64,000 nt of DNA, taken from the NCBI RefSeq assembly GCF_003003235.1, contig NZ_PVUE01000017.1, forward strand, positions 47,647-111,646, given 5' to 3'. Each line of letters starts with the position of its first letter. Positions within the stretch are counted from its first letter, which is position 1. The notes beneath the pieces were generated by a model, which was not told the DNA's origin, made no database searches, and saw only the letters and a program-made list of their open reading frames with translations. The stretch comes from Antricoccus suffuscus. GTDB lineage: Bacteria; Actinomycetota; Actinomycetes; Mycobacteriales; Antricoccaceae. The position numbers and the translations under genes are program-made. Positions 17,875 through 26,072 of this stretch are shown here, in pieces.

Positions 17875-18327
17875 CTACGCGTGTTTGGCCTCGTAGTCGG
17901 TGAGCAGGTCGATACGACGCTGGTGGCGCTCTGCCCCACTCCACGCGGTAGCCAAGAAGGTATCGATGATCTCTGCGGCTTCCTCCAACGAGTGCATCCG
18001 TGCACCAATCCCCGCCACCTGAGCGTTGTTGTGCTCGCGGGCGAGCGCGGCGGTCTCGCGGTTGTAGACGAGCGCCGCGCGGATGCCTGCGACCTTGTTG
18101 GCGGCCATCTGCTCGCCGTTGCCGGAGCCGCCGATCACGACACCGAGACTGCCCTCGTCATCACGCACCGCCTCGGCAGCCGCGATACAGAACGGCGGGT
18201 AGTCGTCCTCCGCGTCGTACTCTTGCGGACCCAGGTCGGTCACGTCGTGGCCACCGCCGCGAAGATGCTCGAGGAGGTAGTTCTTCAGTTCAAAGCCGGC
18301 GTGGTCACAGCCAAGATAAACGCGCAT
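17875..18327 (-). CDS. rpiB: ribose-5-phosphate isomerase B
   Basis: A 150-residue RpiB/LacAB-family isomerase (ribose 5-phosphate to ribulose 5-phosphate, pentose phosphate pathway). Motifs are MRVYLGCDHAGFELKN, DLGPQEYDAEDDYP, the phosphate-binding GGSGNGEQMAANKV, and HNNAQVAGIGARM. The usual Cys of E. coli RpiB in the GTGIGMS-type loop is replaced by Ser (IGGSGNG), as in the mycobacterial enzyme. The start at 18327 is chosen because the conserved strand begins directly there. Mycobacteria place this gene next to nei, as here. Confidence 0.95.
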   Translation of the reverse strand: MRVYLGCDHAGFELKNYLLEHLRGGGHDVTDLGPQEYDAEDDYPPFCIAAAEAVRDDEGSLGVVIGGSGNGEQMAANKVAGIRAALVYNRETAALAREHNNAQVAGIGARMHSLEEAAEIIDTFLATAWSGAERHQRRIDLLTDYEAKHA

Positions 18328-18438
18328 GCGCCAAGGGTACTGGCCGGTCGCGAGTGGTCCTAGAGGCAAGCAACCGAACAAGCGCTCGGGCAGTTACGTT
18401 AGATTGTCTGGAGTCTCACCTAAGGAGCTCCGCGAACA

Positions 18439-19467
18439 ATGACTGATACTCCAGGCCTCGACCTCGACGTACTGACGGCCTACCTCAAAAAGCACGCCCC
18501 CGCCATGGCGGAGTCGCCGATCACGGCAGAGCTCATCGTCGGCGGCAAGTCCAACTTGACTTACATGATGCAGACCTCGGCCGGGCGGATGGTGCTACGC
18601 CGCCCACCGATGGGTCACGTGCTCGCCACCGCGCACGACATGGGCCGCGAATACAAGGTGCTCACCGCGTTCGCCGGCACGAAGGTCCCGGTGCCGCACT
18701 GCGAGTTGATCTGCGAGGACACCGACGTACTGGGCGCGCCGTTCTACATCATGCAAGCGGTCGAAGGCGATGCAATCAAACGTGCCGACGAGCTGGAAAA
18801 GCGCGGTGTCGAACGCACGAAGGCGATTGTCGAGCGGCTTATCGACACGATGGCCGACATCCACACCACGGATCCGGCCTCCATCGGCCTCGATCAGTTC
18901 GGCAAGGCAGACGGGTTCGTGCTGCGCCAGATCAAGCGCTGGACGAAGCAGCTCGAGTCGTCCAAGAGCCGCGAGCTACCCGGCCTTGAGCAGCACATCG
19001 AAAATCTGCTGGCCGCCTGCCCCGCCGATACCGGACACGGAATCGTGCACGGTGACTATCGCCTGGACAACGTGCTCGTCGACGGCAACGACCAGATCAC
19101 CGCCGTGCTCGACTGGGAGATGGCGGCACTAGGCGCACCAACCTGCGACCTCGCGATGATGATTGCGTACGGCGACCGCACCAAGGCGATGACCGGCGAC
19201 GCTGCCGACGCCGTCACCAATGTCAGCACCGCGGCGGGCTACCCCTCCAGCGACGAGATCGTGGCCCGCTACGAAGAGCGCACCGGCGAGAAGACGCGGC
19301 ACTTCGACTTCTATCTCGCGTTCTCGTTCTTCAAGCAGGTCGGCATTCTCGAAGGCATTTACTACCGCTACCAAGCCGGTCAAACCGTCGGACCCGGTTA
19401 CGACAGCATCGGCGACATGGTGCCGATCCTTCTGGAGAAGTCCAAGGAAGCGCTGGCCCGCAACTAA
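18439..19467 (+). CDS. phosphotransferase-family (APH / ACAD10-like) protein
   Basis: A 342-residue aminoglycoside-phosphotransferase-fold protein. The catalytic loop is IVHGDYRLDNVLVD, followed by the metal-binding AVLDWEMAALGAPTCDLAMM. The glycine-rich start region is IVGGKSNLTYMMQTSAGRMVLRRPP. The close match to the kinase-like domain of ACAD10/FadE36-type proteins suggests phosphorylation of a hydroxyacyl-CoA or similar metabolite rather than an antibiotic. A GGAG-type site precedes the ATG. No acyl-CoA dehydrogenase partner is adjacent. Confidence 0.85.
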   Translation: MTDTPGLDLDVLTAYLKKHAPAMAESPITAELIVGGKSNLTYMMQTSAGRMVLRRPPMGHVLATAHDMGREYKVLTAFAGTKVPVPHCELICEDTDVLGAPFYIMQAVEGDAIKRADELEKRGVERTKAIVERLIDTMADIHTTDPASIGLDQFGKADGFVLRQIKRWTKQLESSKSRELPGLEQHIENLLAACPADTGHGIVHGDYRLDNVLVDGNDQITAVLDWEMAALGAPTCDLAMMIAYGDRTKAMTGDAADAVTNVSTAAGYPSSDEIVARYEERTGEKTRHFDFYLAFSFFKQVGILEGIYYRYQAGQTVGPGYDSIGDMVPILLEKSKEALARN

Positions 19468-19495
19468 GCGGAGCGGCTCGGGCCAGCGCCGGGAC

Positions 19496-20137
19496 CTAGT
19501 CGAACGACGGGTCTTCGGTGCGGGTCCGCTTCAGTTCGAAGAAGTGCGGGTACGACGCGAGCGCTACCGCACCGTCGAAGACCCGCCCGGCGTCCTCGCC
19601 GCGCGGGATGCGTGACAATACCGGGCCGAAGAAGGCCACGCCGTTGATGTGGATCGTCGGCGTACCGACGTCCTTACCAACCTTGTCCATGCCTTCGTGA
19701 TGGCTCTTGCGCAGCGCCTCGTCAAAATCGGACGAAGACGACGCCTTGGCGAGTTCGGCAGGTAGATCGGCTTCTTTGAGCGCGAGTGTCACGACCTCAT
19801 CGAGGTCTTTGTTGCCGTTGTTGTGGATCTGTGTGCCCATCGAGGTGTAGAGCGGCGCGAGCACCTTGTCGCCGTATTCCTGCTCGGCCGCGGTCAGCAC
19901 GCGCACCGGGCCCCAGGCGCGATCCATGAGGGCTTGATAGTTCTCGGGCAGATCCTTGCCCTCGTTGAGCACCGACAGGCTCATCACGTGGAAGTTGACC
20001 TCGACGTCGCGGACCTTCTCGACCTCGAGAATCCAGCGGGAGGTAATCCAGCACCAGGGGCATACCGGATCGAACCAGAAATCCACTCGATCCTTGCCAG
20101 CGGTTTTGCCATTTGAAGTAGCGGTGTCTGTCGCCAT
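19496..20137 (-). CDS. DsbA-fold mycothiol-dependent oxidoreductase (Rv2466c-like)
   Basis: A 213-residue thioredoxin-like protein of the DsbA/FrnE clade. It has an N-terminal active site [17 protein letters not shown] (Cys26, Cys29) and a helical insertion. The cis-proline strand is [20 protein letters not shown]. tuberculosis Rv2466c, with the same CPWC motif and the same neighbours (rpiB, pepN), is a mycothiol-dependent reductase that activates nitro-prodrugs under oxidative stress. By motif and position this is its orthologue. No signal peptide is present, so it acts in the cytoplasm. Confidence 0.88.
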   Translation of the reverse strand: MATDTATSNGKTAGKDRVDFWFDPVCPWCWITSRWILEVEKVRDVEVNFHVMSLSVLNEGKDLPENYQALMDRAWGPVRVLTAAEQEYGDKVLAPLYTSMGTQIHNNGNKDLDEVVTLALKEADLPAELAKASSSSDFDEALRKSHHEGMDKVGKDVGTPTIHINGVAFFGPVLSRIPRGEDAGRVFDGAVALASYPHFFELKRTRTEDPSFD

Positions 20138-20280
20138 TTAGTCTGTTCCGTCCGTATCGGGGGATGTACGGCCGGGATCGTGGCTCGTACATTCAGCCCG
20201 ACCGGCCGTGGAATCAACGAACGGCGGGCTACAAGTATTCCCGTCGGCGCACCTGAACCGGAACTGGACTTCGCGGGCGA

Positions 20281-21822
20281 CTAGACGTTAAGGCCGACGA
20301 CGAGTTTGGGCGCGTACGGCGGGGCGAAGGTCGCCCGGTGGCGTGCCACCCGCCCGACCAACGCCTCCTGGTATGCGAGCTTGCGGATCAGGTAGGAGTG
20401 CGTCTCCTTGGGATCTAGGTAGAGGTTGAACATTTTGCCGTACGGAAACTTCTGCATCGTCCCACTGAATCCACCGCTGCCGTGCACGTCGCCCTGACTC
20501 ACGATGTCGTCGCCCACCGCGTTGAGCACCAGTTTGTACTCACCGCAGCGCAGCGCCGAAAACGCCTGGCCAAGCCAGTAGTAGTGATACTTGCGATTCG
20601 ACTGGCCATCGGGCGCGAGCAGGAACGAGGACTGGTCGATGCCGTCGATGAAGCGGTCTGACGGTACGGCGTCGGATCGGCCGGCTAGCGCCAGCACGGT
20701 GGGCAGGATGTCGTTGAAGTCGAAGATCCCGTCGGTCACTCGCCCGGCCTCGATCATCCCCGGCCACGCGATGACCATCGGGACCCGCACGCCGCCTTCC
20801 CACGTGGATCCCTTGGCGCAGCGGAACGGAGTGAACGCCGCATCCGGCCAGGTCTCCATCTCGGGCCCGTTATCCGAGGTGACGACGATGATCGTGTCCT
20901 CAAGCTGGCCGGTCTCCTCAAGCACTTTCACGAGACGGCCGACGATATCGTCGAGTTCCACAATCGTGTCCTTGTATGGGTGCTTCGCGGGTGAGACGCC
21001 GAGATACGACTCGTGCGGATAGTTGTCGAAGTGCGCGCCGCGGGTGTTGTGGTAGAGGAACCACGGCTGGTCACCGCCGGCCATCCGGCGGAGGAAATCC
21101 TCCGAGTAGGCGCACCATTTCTGGTCGAGCTCGGACAGGACCGGGATGGTCACCTCCTCGACCTCTTCGAGCTCGCCACCCCGAGTGGCGTGCACGAACG
21201 ACTTGTTAAAGGGCTGGTTTTCGATCCAGTCGGTCCGGGCGCGGGAGTAGACGATCTCCGGGAAGAAGTAGGGGTCACGCCACTCGGTGTACATGTCGGA
21301 CACCGACAGGAATCCGTAGAAGTCGTCGAAGCCGCAGTTCTGCGGTTGCGAGTCCCGGTTTTCCCCGAGATGCCACTTGCCGACGCCCTGGGTGACGTAA
21401 CCCGCGTCCGAAAGTAGGTCTGCCAGGGTGATCTCACCTTCGAGACCGCCCGGCTCGCCGTACATCGGCGGCCGCTGAAGTCCGTGCCGCATCGGCAGCC
21501 GGCCGGTGAGCAGGGTGGCCCGCGACGGCGTACACGACGGCTCGGAGTAGGCAGAGGTGAGCTGCATGCCGCGGCGCGCGAGCGCGTCGATGTTGGGGGT
21601 GGGAGCACCGACGGCGACACCACCGCCGTAACAGCCGAAGTCTCCCCAGCCGACGTCATCCATCAACACCACCAGGACATTGGGTGCCGTGCCGCCGTGA
21701 CGGTTAGCAAAGCCGCCGAGCTTGGCGCGCGCCGCGTCCAGATCAGGCTGGTGGACAAACGCCGGTTCACGGTTGTCGGCCACCGGCGTGGTCGGGCTTG
21801 CGATCGGGTCGAATTCGGTCAT
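20281..21822 (-). CDS. arylsulfatase-type sulfatase
   Basis: A 513-residue sulfatase. Metal ligands are in VVLMDDVGWGDFGCYGGG (Asp55, Asp56). The formylglycine motif is SCTPSRATLLTG with Cys97 as the residue to be oxidised. Further conserved parts are GKWHLGE and VVTSDNGPEM. It hydrolyses sulfate esters and needs a formylglycine-generating enzyme, which is not encoded nearby. No signal peptide is seen. It is divergent from a TetR gene with a palindrome between them, so it is probably that regulator's target. Confidence 0.92.
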   Translation of the reverse strand: MTEFDPIASPTTPVADNREPAFVHQPDLDAARAKLGGFANRHGGTAPNVLVVLMDDVGWGDFGCYGGGVAVGAPTPNIDALARRGMQLTSAYSEPSCTPSRATLLTGRLPMRHGLQRPPMYGEPGGLEGEITLADLLSDAGYVTQGVGKWHLGENRDSQPQNCGFDDFYGFLSVSDMYTEWRDPYFFPEIVYSRARTDWIENQPFNKSFVHATRGGELEEVEEVTIPVLSELDQKWCAYSEDFLRRMAGGDQPWFLYHNTRGAHFDNYPHESYLGVSPAKHPYKDTIVELDDIVGRLVKVLEETGQLEDTIIVVTSDNGPEMETWPDAAFTPFRCAKGSTWEGGVRVPMVIAWPGMIEAGRVTDGIFDFNDILPTVLALAGRSDAVPSDRFIDGIDQSSFLLAPDGQSNRKYHYYWLGQAFSALRCGEYKLVLNAVGDDIVSQGDVHGSGGFSGTMQKFPYGKMFNLYLDPKETHSYLIRKLAYQEALVGRVARHRATFAPPYAPKLVVGLNV

Positions 21823-21870
21823 TAGGTCCCCCCGTGGCGTGATGTGCGGTCGGCTCTCTCCCCACCGACC

Positions 21871-21892
21871 ACTGTAGACACTCGACTACAGT
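21871..21892. promoter_or_regulatory. palindrome between sulfatase and TetR gene, candidate TetR operator
   Basis: The inverted repeat ACTGTAG-N8-CTACAGT, 22 bases long, ends 6 bases before the ATG of the TetR gene at 21899 and lies 49 bases before the sulfatase start. Size and symmetry fit a TetR dimer site. Repression of both genes is inferred from position. Confidence 0.65.
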
Positions 21893-21898
21893 AAAGGA

Positions 21899-22477
21899 AT
21901 GGGTTCCACCGAAAATATCCCGATTGGCCGAGAAGCCGTGGTCACAGCTCTGCTGCGGGCCGCCGCCGACGAGTTCGCCGAACGGGGTTTCGAGTCCGCC
22001 AGCATTCGCGCCATCGCCACCCGTGCCGGAGTGAACCACGGGCTGGTCCATCGTCACTTCGGATCAAAGTCTCAACTCCTGACCGCGGTCCTTGCCGACC
22101 TCTCCGACAAGGTGGCCAGCGATGTGGCGACCGGCTCGCGGCTGGACACCAGGTCGTCCGACGCCACTCAGCTTTTTCTCCGGGTGCTGGCACGGTCGCT
22201 TCTCGACGGCGCCGACGTTGCCGGCCAGGCACGCCACCCCGTCATGGACTGGGCGGTGAACCAGGCGGTCGACCGAACCGGCGCCGACCCGGCCGCCGTG
22301 CGCGTAGGGGTGGCCCAGTCAATAGCGCTCGAGCTCGGATGGCTGCTGTTCGAACCTTTTCTGATCGCGGCGGCCGACCTCGACGCGGCCGAACTGGCCT
22401 CGGCTCGCGACGGAATCCAGGAGGTCCAGCGGGCCCTGGTCGATCGCAGCCGATCGGCCTCGACTCCACCGAAGTAG
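21899..22477 (+). CDS. TetR-family transcriptional regulator
   Basis: A 192-residue TetR regulator. The N-terminal DNA-binding domain spans about residues 10-58, with the helix-turn-helix ASIRAIATRAGVNHGLVHRH followed by FGSKSQLL. The C-terminal ligand domain has no recognisable subtype. It is transcribed away from the sulfatase gene with a 76-base gap containing a strong palindrome, the usual arrangement of an autoregulated local repressor. A sulfated or desulfated compound would be the natural inducer guess, but nothing in the sequence proves it. Confidence 0.92.
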   Translation: MGSTENIPIGREAVVTALLRAAADEFAERGFESASIRAIATRAGVNHGLVHRHFGSKSQLLTAVLADLSDKVASDVATGSRLDTRSSDATQLFLRVLARSLLDGADVAGQARHPVMDWAVNQAVDRTGADPAAVRVGVAQSIALELGWLLFEPFLIAAADLDAAELASARDGIQEVQRALVDRSRSASTPPK

Positions 22478-22592
22478 TAACGGTTTTGCCGGTCGGATGG
22501 CGGCCGATACGCTGAAGCCTGATTCCGAACAATTCTGGTACGGCGTACGTACTTGCACGCATGCGACTCGAGAGAGATAAAGGACACCGACT

Positions 22593-25139
22593 GTGGCTCA
22601 TCCCAATCTGACCCGCGACGACGCCAAGAAGCGTTCCGCAACGATTCGGACCACGACGTACGACGTCACCATTGACCTGACCGATGGCGCCGGCAATCCC
22701 GGGGACCGCACGTTTCGGTCGACAACCGTCCTCACTTTCGACGCAGAGCCAGGATCATCGACGTTTGTCGACGTCGTTGCGGATTCGTTCCATACAGTCA
22801 CGCTCAATGGCGAGCCGGTCAGCACCGCCGGGTACGCGCCGGAGACCGGCATCGTGCTCGACGGGCTCACCGCACACAACGAACTTGTCGTGGACGCAGA
22901 ACTGCTCTACACGAATACCGGCGAAGGGCTGCACCGGTTCGTCGACCCAACCGACGATGCGGCGTACGTCTACTCGCAGTTCGAGACGGCGTTCGCCAAG
23001 CTAATGTATGCCTGCTTCGACCAGCCGGACCTGAAGGCGGCGTTCACGTTTCATGTCACGGCGCCGGCGCACTGGGAAGTCGTCTCCAACGGCGCCGTGG
23101 ACAACACGTCGGACGGCCCTGGCGGCGCCAAGGTGATCGACTTCGCCACCACTAAACCGATCTCGCCATACATCACGGCTCTGATCGCGGGCCCGCTGCA
23201 CGTCGTACGTGACCACCACAAGGGCATCGATCTGGGCATCTACTGCCGCGCCTCCCTTGCCAAGCACCTCGACGCTGACGAGATCTTCGAGGTCACAAAG
23301 CAAGGCTTCGACTTCTTCCAAGAGCTGTTCGACTTCCCTTACGCGTTTGGGAAGTACGACCAGCTGTTCGTCCCGGAGTTCAACTTCGGGGCGATGGAAA
23401 ACGCCGGCGCCGTCACCTTCCGCGACGACTACGTCTTCCAGTCCAAGGTGACCGAATACCGCTATGAGCGGCGCGCGGAGACAATCCTGCACGAGATGGC
23501 CCACATGTGGTTCGGCGACCTGGTCACGATGCGCTGGTGGGATGACCTGTGGCTCAACGAGTCCTTTGCGACGTACGCCAGCGTGCACTGTCAGGCGGAG
23601 GCGACGAAATACAAGAGCGCGTGGACGACATTCGCCAACGTCGAGAAAACCTGGGCCTACGACCAAGACACAAAATCTTCGACCCACCCCGTCGCCGCCG
23701 ACATGGTCGACATCCAGGCGGTCGAGGTCAACTTCGACGGGATCACCTACGCCAAGGGTGCTTCGGTCCTCAAACAACTCGTGGCCTACGTCGGTCAGGA
23801 TGAGTTCTTCGCCGGGATCCGCGCCTACTTCAAGGAGCACCAGTACGGCAACACCGAGCTGGCAGACCTCTTCGGCGCGCTGGAGAAGTCCAGCGGACGG
23901 GACCTGTCGTGGTGGTCGGCGCAATGGCTGGAGACCTCGCAGGTCAACACGCTGCGCCCGATCATCGAGGTCGACGAACACGAGATCGTCACGAAATTCG
24001 AGATCGAGCAGACCGCCGTACCGGAGCACCCGACACTGCGCACCCACCGGCTGGCCGTCGGCGGCTACTCGCTGATCGAGGAACGTCTGGTGCGCACCGA
24101 ACGAATCGAGCTGGACATCTCCGAAGAGCGGACCGCTGTGCCAGGGTTCGTCGGACAGAAGCGCCCGTCCGTGGTGTTACTCAACGACGACGACTTGACG
24201 TATGCAAAGGTCCGTTTCGACGAGCAGTCATTGGCGTTCCTGCTGGAGCACATCGACAAGTTCACCGAGTCGCTCCCCCGCACACTCTGCTGGAGCGCCG
24301 CCTGGGACATGACCCGCGACGGCGAGATGCGGGCACGGGACTTCGTTGCGTTAGTACGCCGCGGCATCACCAGCGAGACCACGATGAGTGTTGTCCAGTC
24401 GCTCATCGGGCAAGCGCAAGGAGCCCTCGCGTCGTACGCCGACCCGACGTGGGCACCGACGGGCTGGGCGGAGTTCGCGGACACCGCACTCTACGAACTG
24501 CACAACAGTGAGCCCGGCAGCGACCTGCAAGTCACTTGGTCGCGCGCCTTCGCGAGCGCAGCGACCACCGACGAGCAGCTCGCCCGTCTCGAGGACATCG
24601 TGCGCGGCGAGGTCGTGCTTGACGGGCTGGCCATGGACCTCGACACCCGGTGGGCGCTACTGACGCCACTGATCGCGGTCGGCCGCGCCGGGGAAACCGA
24701 GATCGCCGCCGAGCTCACCACGGACAGCAGCGACGTAGCAGCGCGCCGTGCGGCCACCGCACGCGCGCTGATCCCCTCGGCTGACAACAAGGAACGGGTT
24801 TGGCGCGAGACTGTCACCGAGGACGCGCTGACGAACTACATGCACGAGGCGACCGCTCTCGGGTTCTACTCACGTCACCAGCGCGAGCTCACCAAGCCAT
24901 TCGTGCCGCGCTACTTCGAGGCACTCGATACCGTCTGGCAGAAGCGGCCGGCGACCATCGCCCAGCAGGTGACCGAGCTGATGTATCCGCGGATCATCGA
25001 GCAGGCGACCGTCGATGCCACGGACGCGTGGCTGGCCGGCGATGGTCATGCCAGCTCACAAGCACGACTGGTGGGCGAGGAGCGTGACGGGATTGTCCGC
25101 GCGTTGAACTGCCGCAAGAAAGACGCGGAACCCGCCTAA
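22593..25139 (+). CDS. pepN: aminopeptidase N, M1 zinc metallopeptidase
   Basis: An 848-residue M1 peptidase of the actinobacterial/Streptomyces lividans type. The substrate-recognition motif is FGAMENAGAVTF. The zinc site is HEMAHMWFGD (His300, Glu301, His304), with the third ligand Glu in LWLNESFATY. A long helical ERAP1-like C-terminal domain follows. It removes N-terminal amino acids from peptides, likely completing degradation of Clp products. The start is GTG at 22593 (VAHPNLTRDDAK). Position beside the Rv2466c-like gene and DUF5130 follows mycobacterial order. Confidence 0.97.
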   Translation: MAHPNLTRDDAKKRSATIRTTTYDVTIDLTDGAGNPGDRTFRSTTVLTFDAEPGSSTFVDVVADSFHTVTLNGEPVSTAGYAPETGIVLDGLTAHNELVVDAELLYTNTGEGLHRFVDPTDDAAYVYSQFETAFAKLMYACFDQPDLKAAFTFHVTAPAHWEVVSNGAVDNTSDGPGGAKVIDFATTKPISPYITALIAGPLHVVRDHHKGIDLGIYCRASLAKHLDADEIFEVTKQGFDFFQELFDFPYAFGKYDQLFVPEFNFGAMENAGAVTFRDDYVFQSKVTEYRYERRAETILHEMAHMWFGDLVTMRWWDDLWLNESFATYASVHCQAEATKYKSAWTTFANVEKTWAYDQDTKSSTHPVAADMVDIQAVEVNFDGITYAKGASVLKQLVAYVGQDEFFAGIRAYFKEHQYGNTELADLFGALEKSSGRDLSWWSAQWLETSQVNTLRPIIEVDEHEIVTKFEIEQTAVPEHPTLRTHRLAVGGYSLIEERLVRTERIELDISEERTAVPGFVGQKRPSVVLLNDDDLTYAKVRFDEQSLAFLLEHIDKFTESLPRTLCWSAAWDMTRDGEMRARDFVALVRRGITSETTMSVVQSLIGQAQGALASYADPTWAPTGWAEFADTALYELHNSEPGSDLQVTWSRAFASAATTDEQLARLEDIVRGEVVLDGLAMDLDTRWALLTPLIAVGRAGETEIAAELTTDSSDVAARRAATARALIPSADNKERVWRETVTEDALTNYMHEATALGFYSRHQRELTKPFVPRYFEALDTVWQKRPATIAQQVTELMYPRIIEQATVDATDAWLAGDGHASSQARLVGEERDGIVRALNCRKKDAEPA

Positions 25140-25156
25140 CACCACGGCATTCCGGT

Positions 25157-25214
25157 ACAAATGTGCCGATGTGCGGCAGTATTTCGACGTCGCGCTGTAA
25201 AGCGGCACATTTGT
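25157..25214. terminator. 12-bp perfect inverted repeat between converging pepN and DUF5130 genes
   Basis: Arms ACAAATGTGCCG (25157-25168) and CGGCACATTTGT (25203-25214) pair perfectly around a 34-base loop that itself can pair in part. It lies 18 bases after the pepN stop and 34 bases before the end of the DUF5130 gene, so it probably ends both transcripts. The long loop makes it a weaker terminator than usual. Confidence 0.45.
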
Positions 25215-25247
25215 GACTTTCGTGGGTTGCCCAGGATCGTGCGGAGC

Positions 25248-25724
25248 CTACTCGGCGGCTTGCTGACCCGCCTGGTCGCTGAGCATGCGCAGTCCGCCGA
25301 CGATCCCGCCGACCAGATCGCCGCCGGTGAAGGCAGTCGTCATGGCCAGGATGGCGAGGTTGCACGAACGGTCCGACAGTCGCTTCGCCACGTCCGCGCC
25401 CACTGCGATCTCGACCGCGCGCTGGTTGGGCGACACCGCGACGAGGCAGGTTTCGGGAGCGTCGGCACCGAACGAGCCGTGCAACTGAGAAACTGAGTCC
25501 CGGCGGTCCTCACCTAGATCGCCGATATACGCCGAAAACTTGATCCCGGTCTCCCACGAGGACATCGTGAGTGCCTCGGACAGGCGGTCTAGGTCGGAGT
25601 TGGAGAATGGCCCCTTGACGCCGGTCGGGCCCTGCTGGACGTGGACCTTCTGGCCTGCGCGCTCGATATCCCCGGATGCCATGTGCGAATCTCTCTCTGC
25701 TACTTCGGTTGCCATGATGGTCAC
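25248..25724 (-). CDS. DUF5130 family protein
   Basis: A 158-residue protein resembling the TPM-like DUF5130 proteins next to pepN in mycobacteria (Rv2468c). Features seen are GPFSNSDLDRLSEALTMS, FSAYIGDLGEDRRDSV and the hydrophobic-glycine end NLAILAMTTAFTGGDLVGGI. The GTG start at 25724 overlaps the stop codon of the upstream small membrane gene (GTGA), which supports coupled translation; ATGs at 25715 and 25682 are alternatives. Function is not established. Association with the respiratory subunit gene upstream suggests a cell-envelope or respiratory role, as inference only. Confidence 0.75.
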   Translation of the reverse strand: MTIMATEVAERDSHMASGDIERAGQKVHVQQGPTGVKGPFSNSDLDRLSEALTMSSWETGIKFSAYIGDLGEDRRDSVSQLHGSFGADAPETCLVAVSPNQRAVEIAVGADVAKRLSDRSCNLAILAMTTAFTGGDLVGGIVGGLRMLSDQAGQQAAE

Positions 25725-26008
25725 CAGCTTCCGCTTGCGCCGCCGTGGACGGTATCCACTGAGCCGGCCACGCGGGCGGCCTCGTGCGCTTCGCGGGCCC
25801 GGGAATCGGATTCAATCAGATGCGGGTGCGCAACGCTGCCCTGCTTCGGGCTCCCGACGAACCACAGCGGCGCACTCGTCCATCGCTCACCGAGGTGATA
25901 GCGACCGCCGCCAGCGCCGGACCCACCCAGCGAGAGCAGACCCCATACGATTGCCGCGATCAACAGCGGAATCCCCACAAAGACTAGTAACACTTCAACT
26001 GCGCTCAT
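25721..26008 (-). CDS. small membrane protein, probable aa3-type cytochrome oxidase subunit CtaJ
   Basis: A 95-residue protein with one N-terminal membrane helix (VEVLLVFVGIPLLIAAIVWG). A glycine linker and the cytoplasmic motif RYHLGERWTSAPLWF come next, then a polar tail. The helix followed by a GE-W-PLW/F motif and the location directly upstream of DUF5130 and pepN match the accessory CtaJ subunit found in the mycobacterial III2-IV2 respiratory supercomplex. That identification rests on recall of the motif and synteny. The start at 26008 (MSAVEV) is preferred over a TTG at 26026. Confidence 0.6.
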   Translation of the reverse strand: MSAVEVLLVFVGIPLLIAAIVWGLLSLGGSGAGGGRYHLGERWTSAPLWFVGSPKQGSVAHPHLIESDSRAREAHEAARVAGSVDTVHGGASGSW

Positions 26009-26072
26009 GACGCTTACGCTAACCAATCAACTCTGGACTACCGAAGTCGGGACGGACCTTGTCATTTCCGTG

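Noticed and set aside
23001..24047. 348-codon minus-strand frame inside pepN
   Set aside because: It lies wholly opposite the catalytic half of PepN including HEMAH, and has no recognisable domain.
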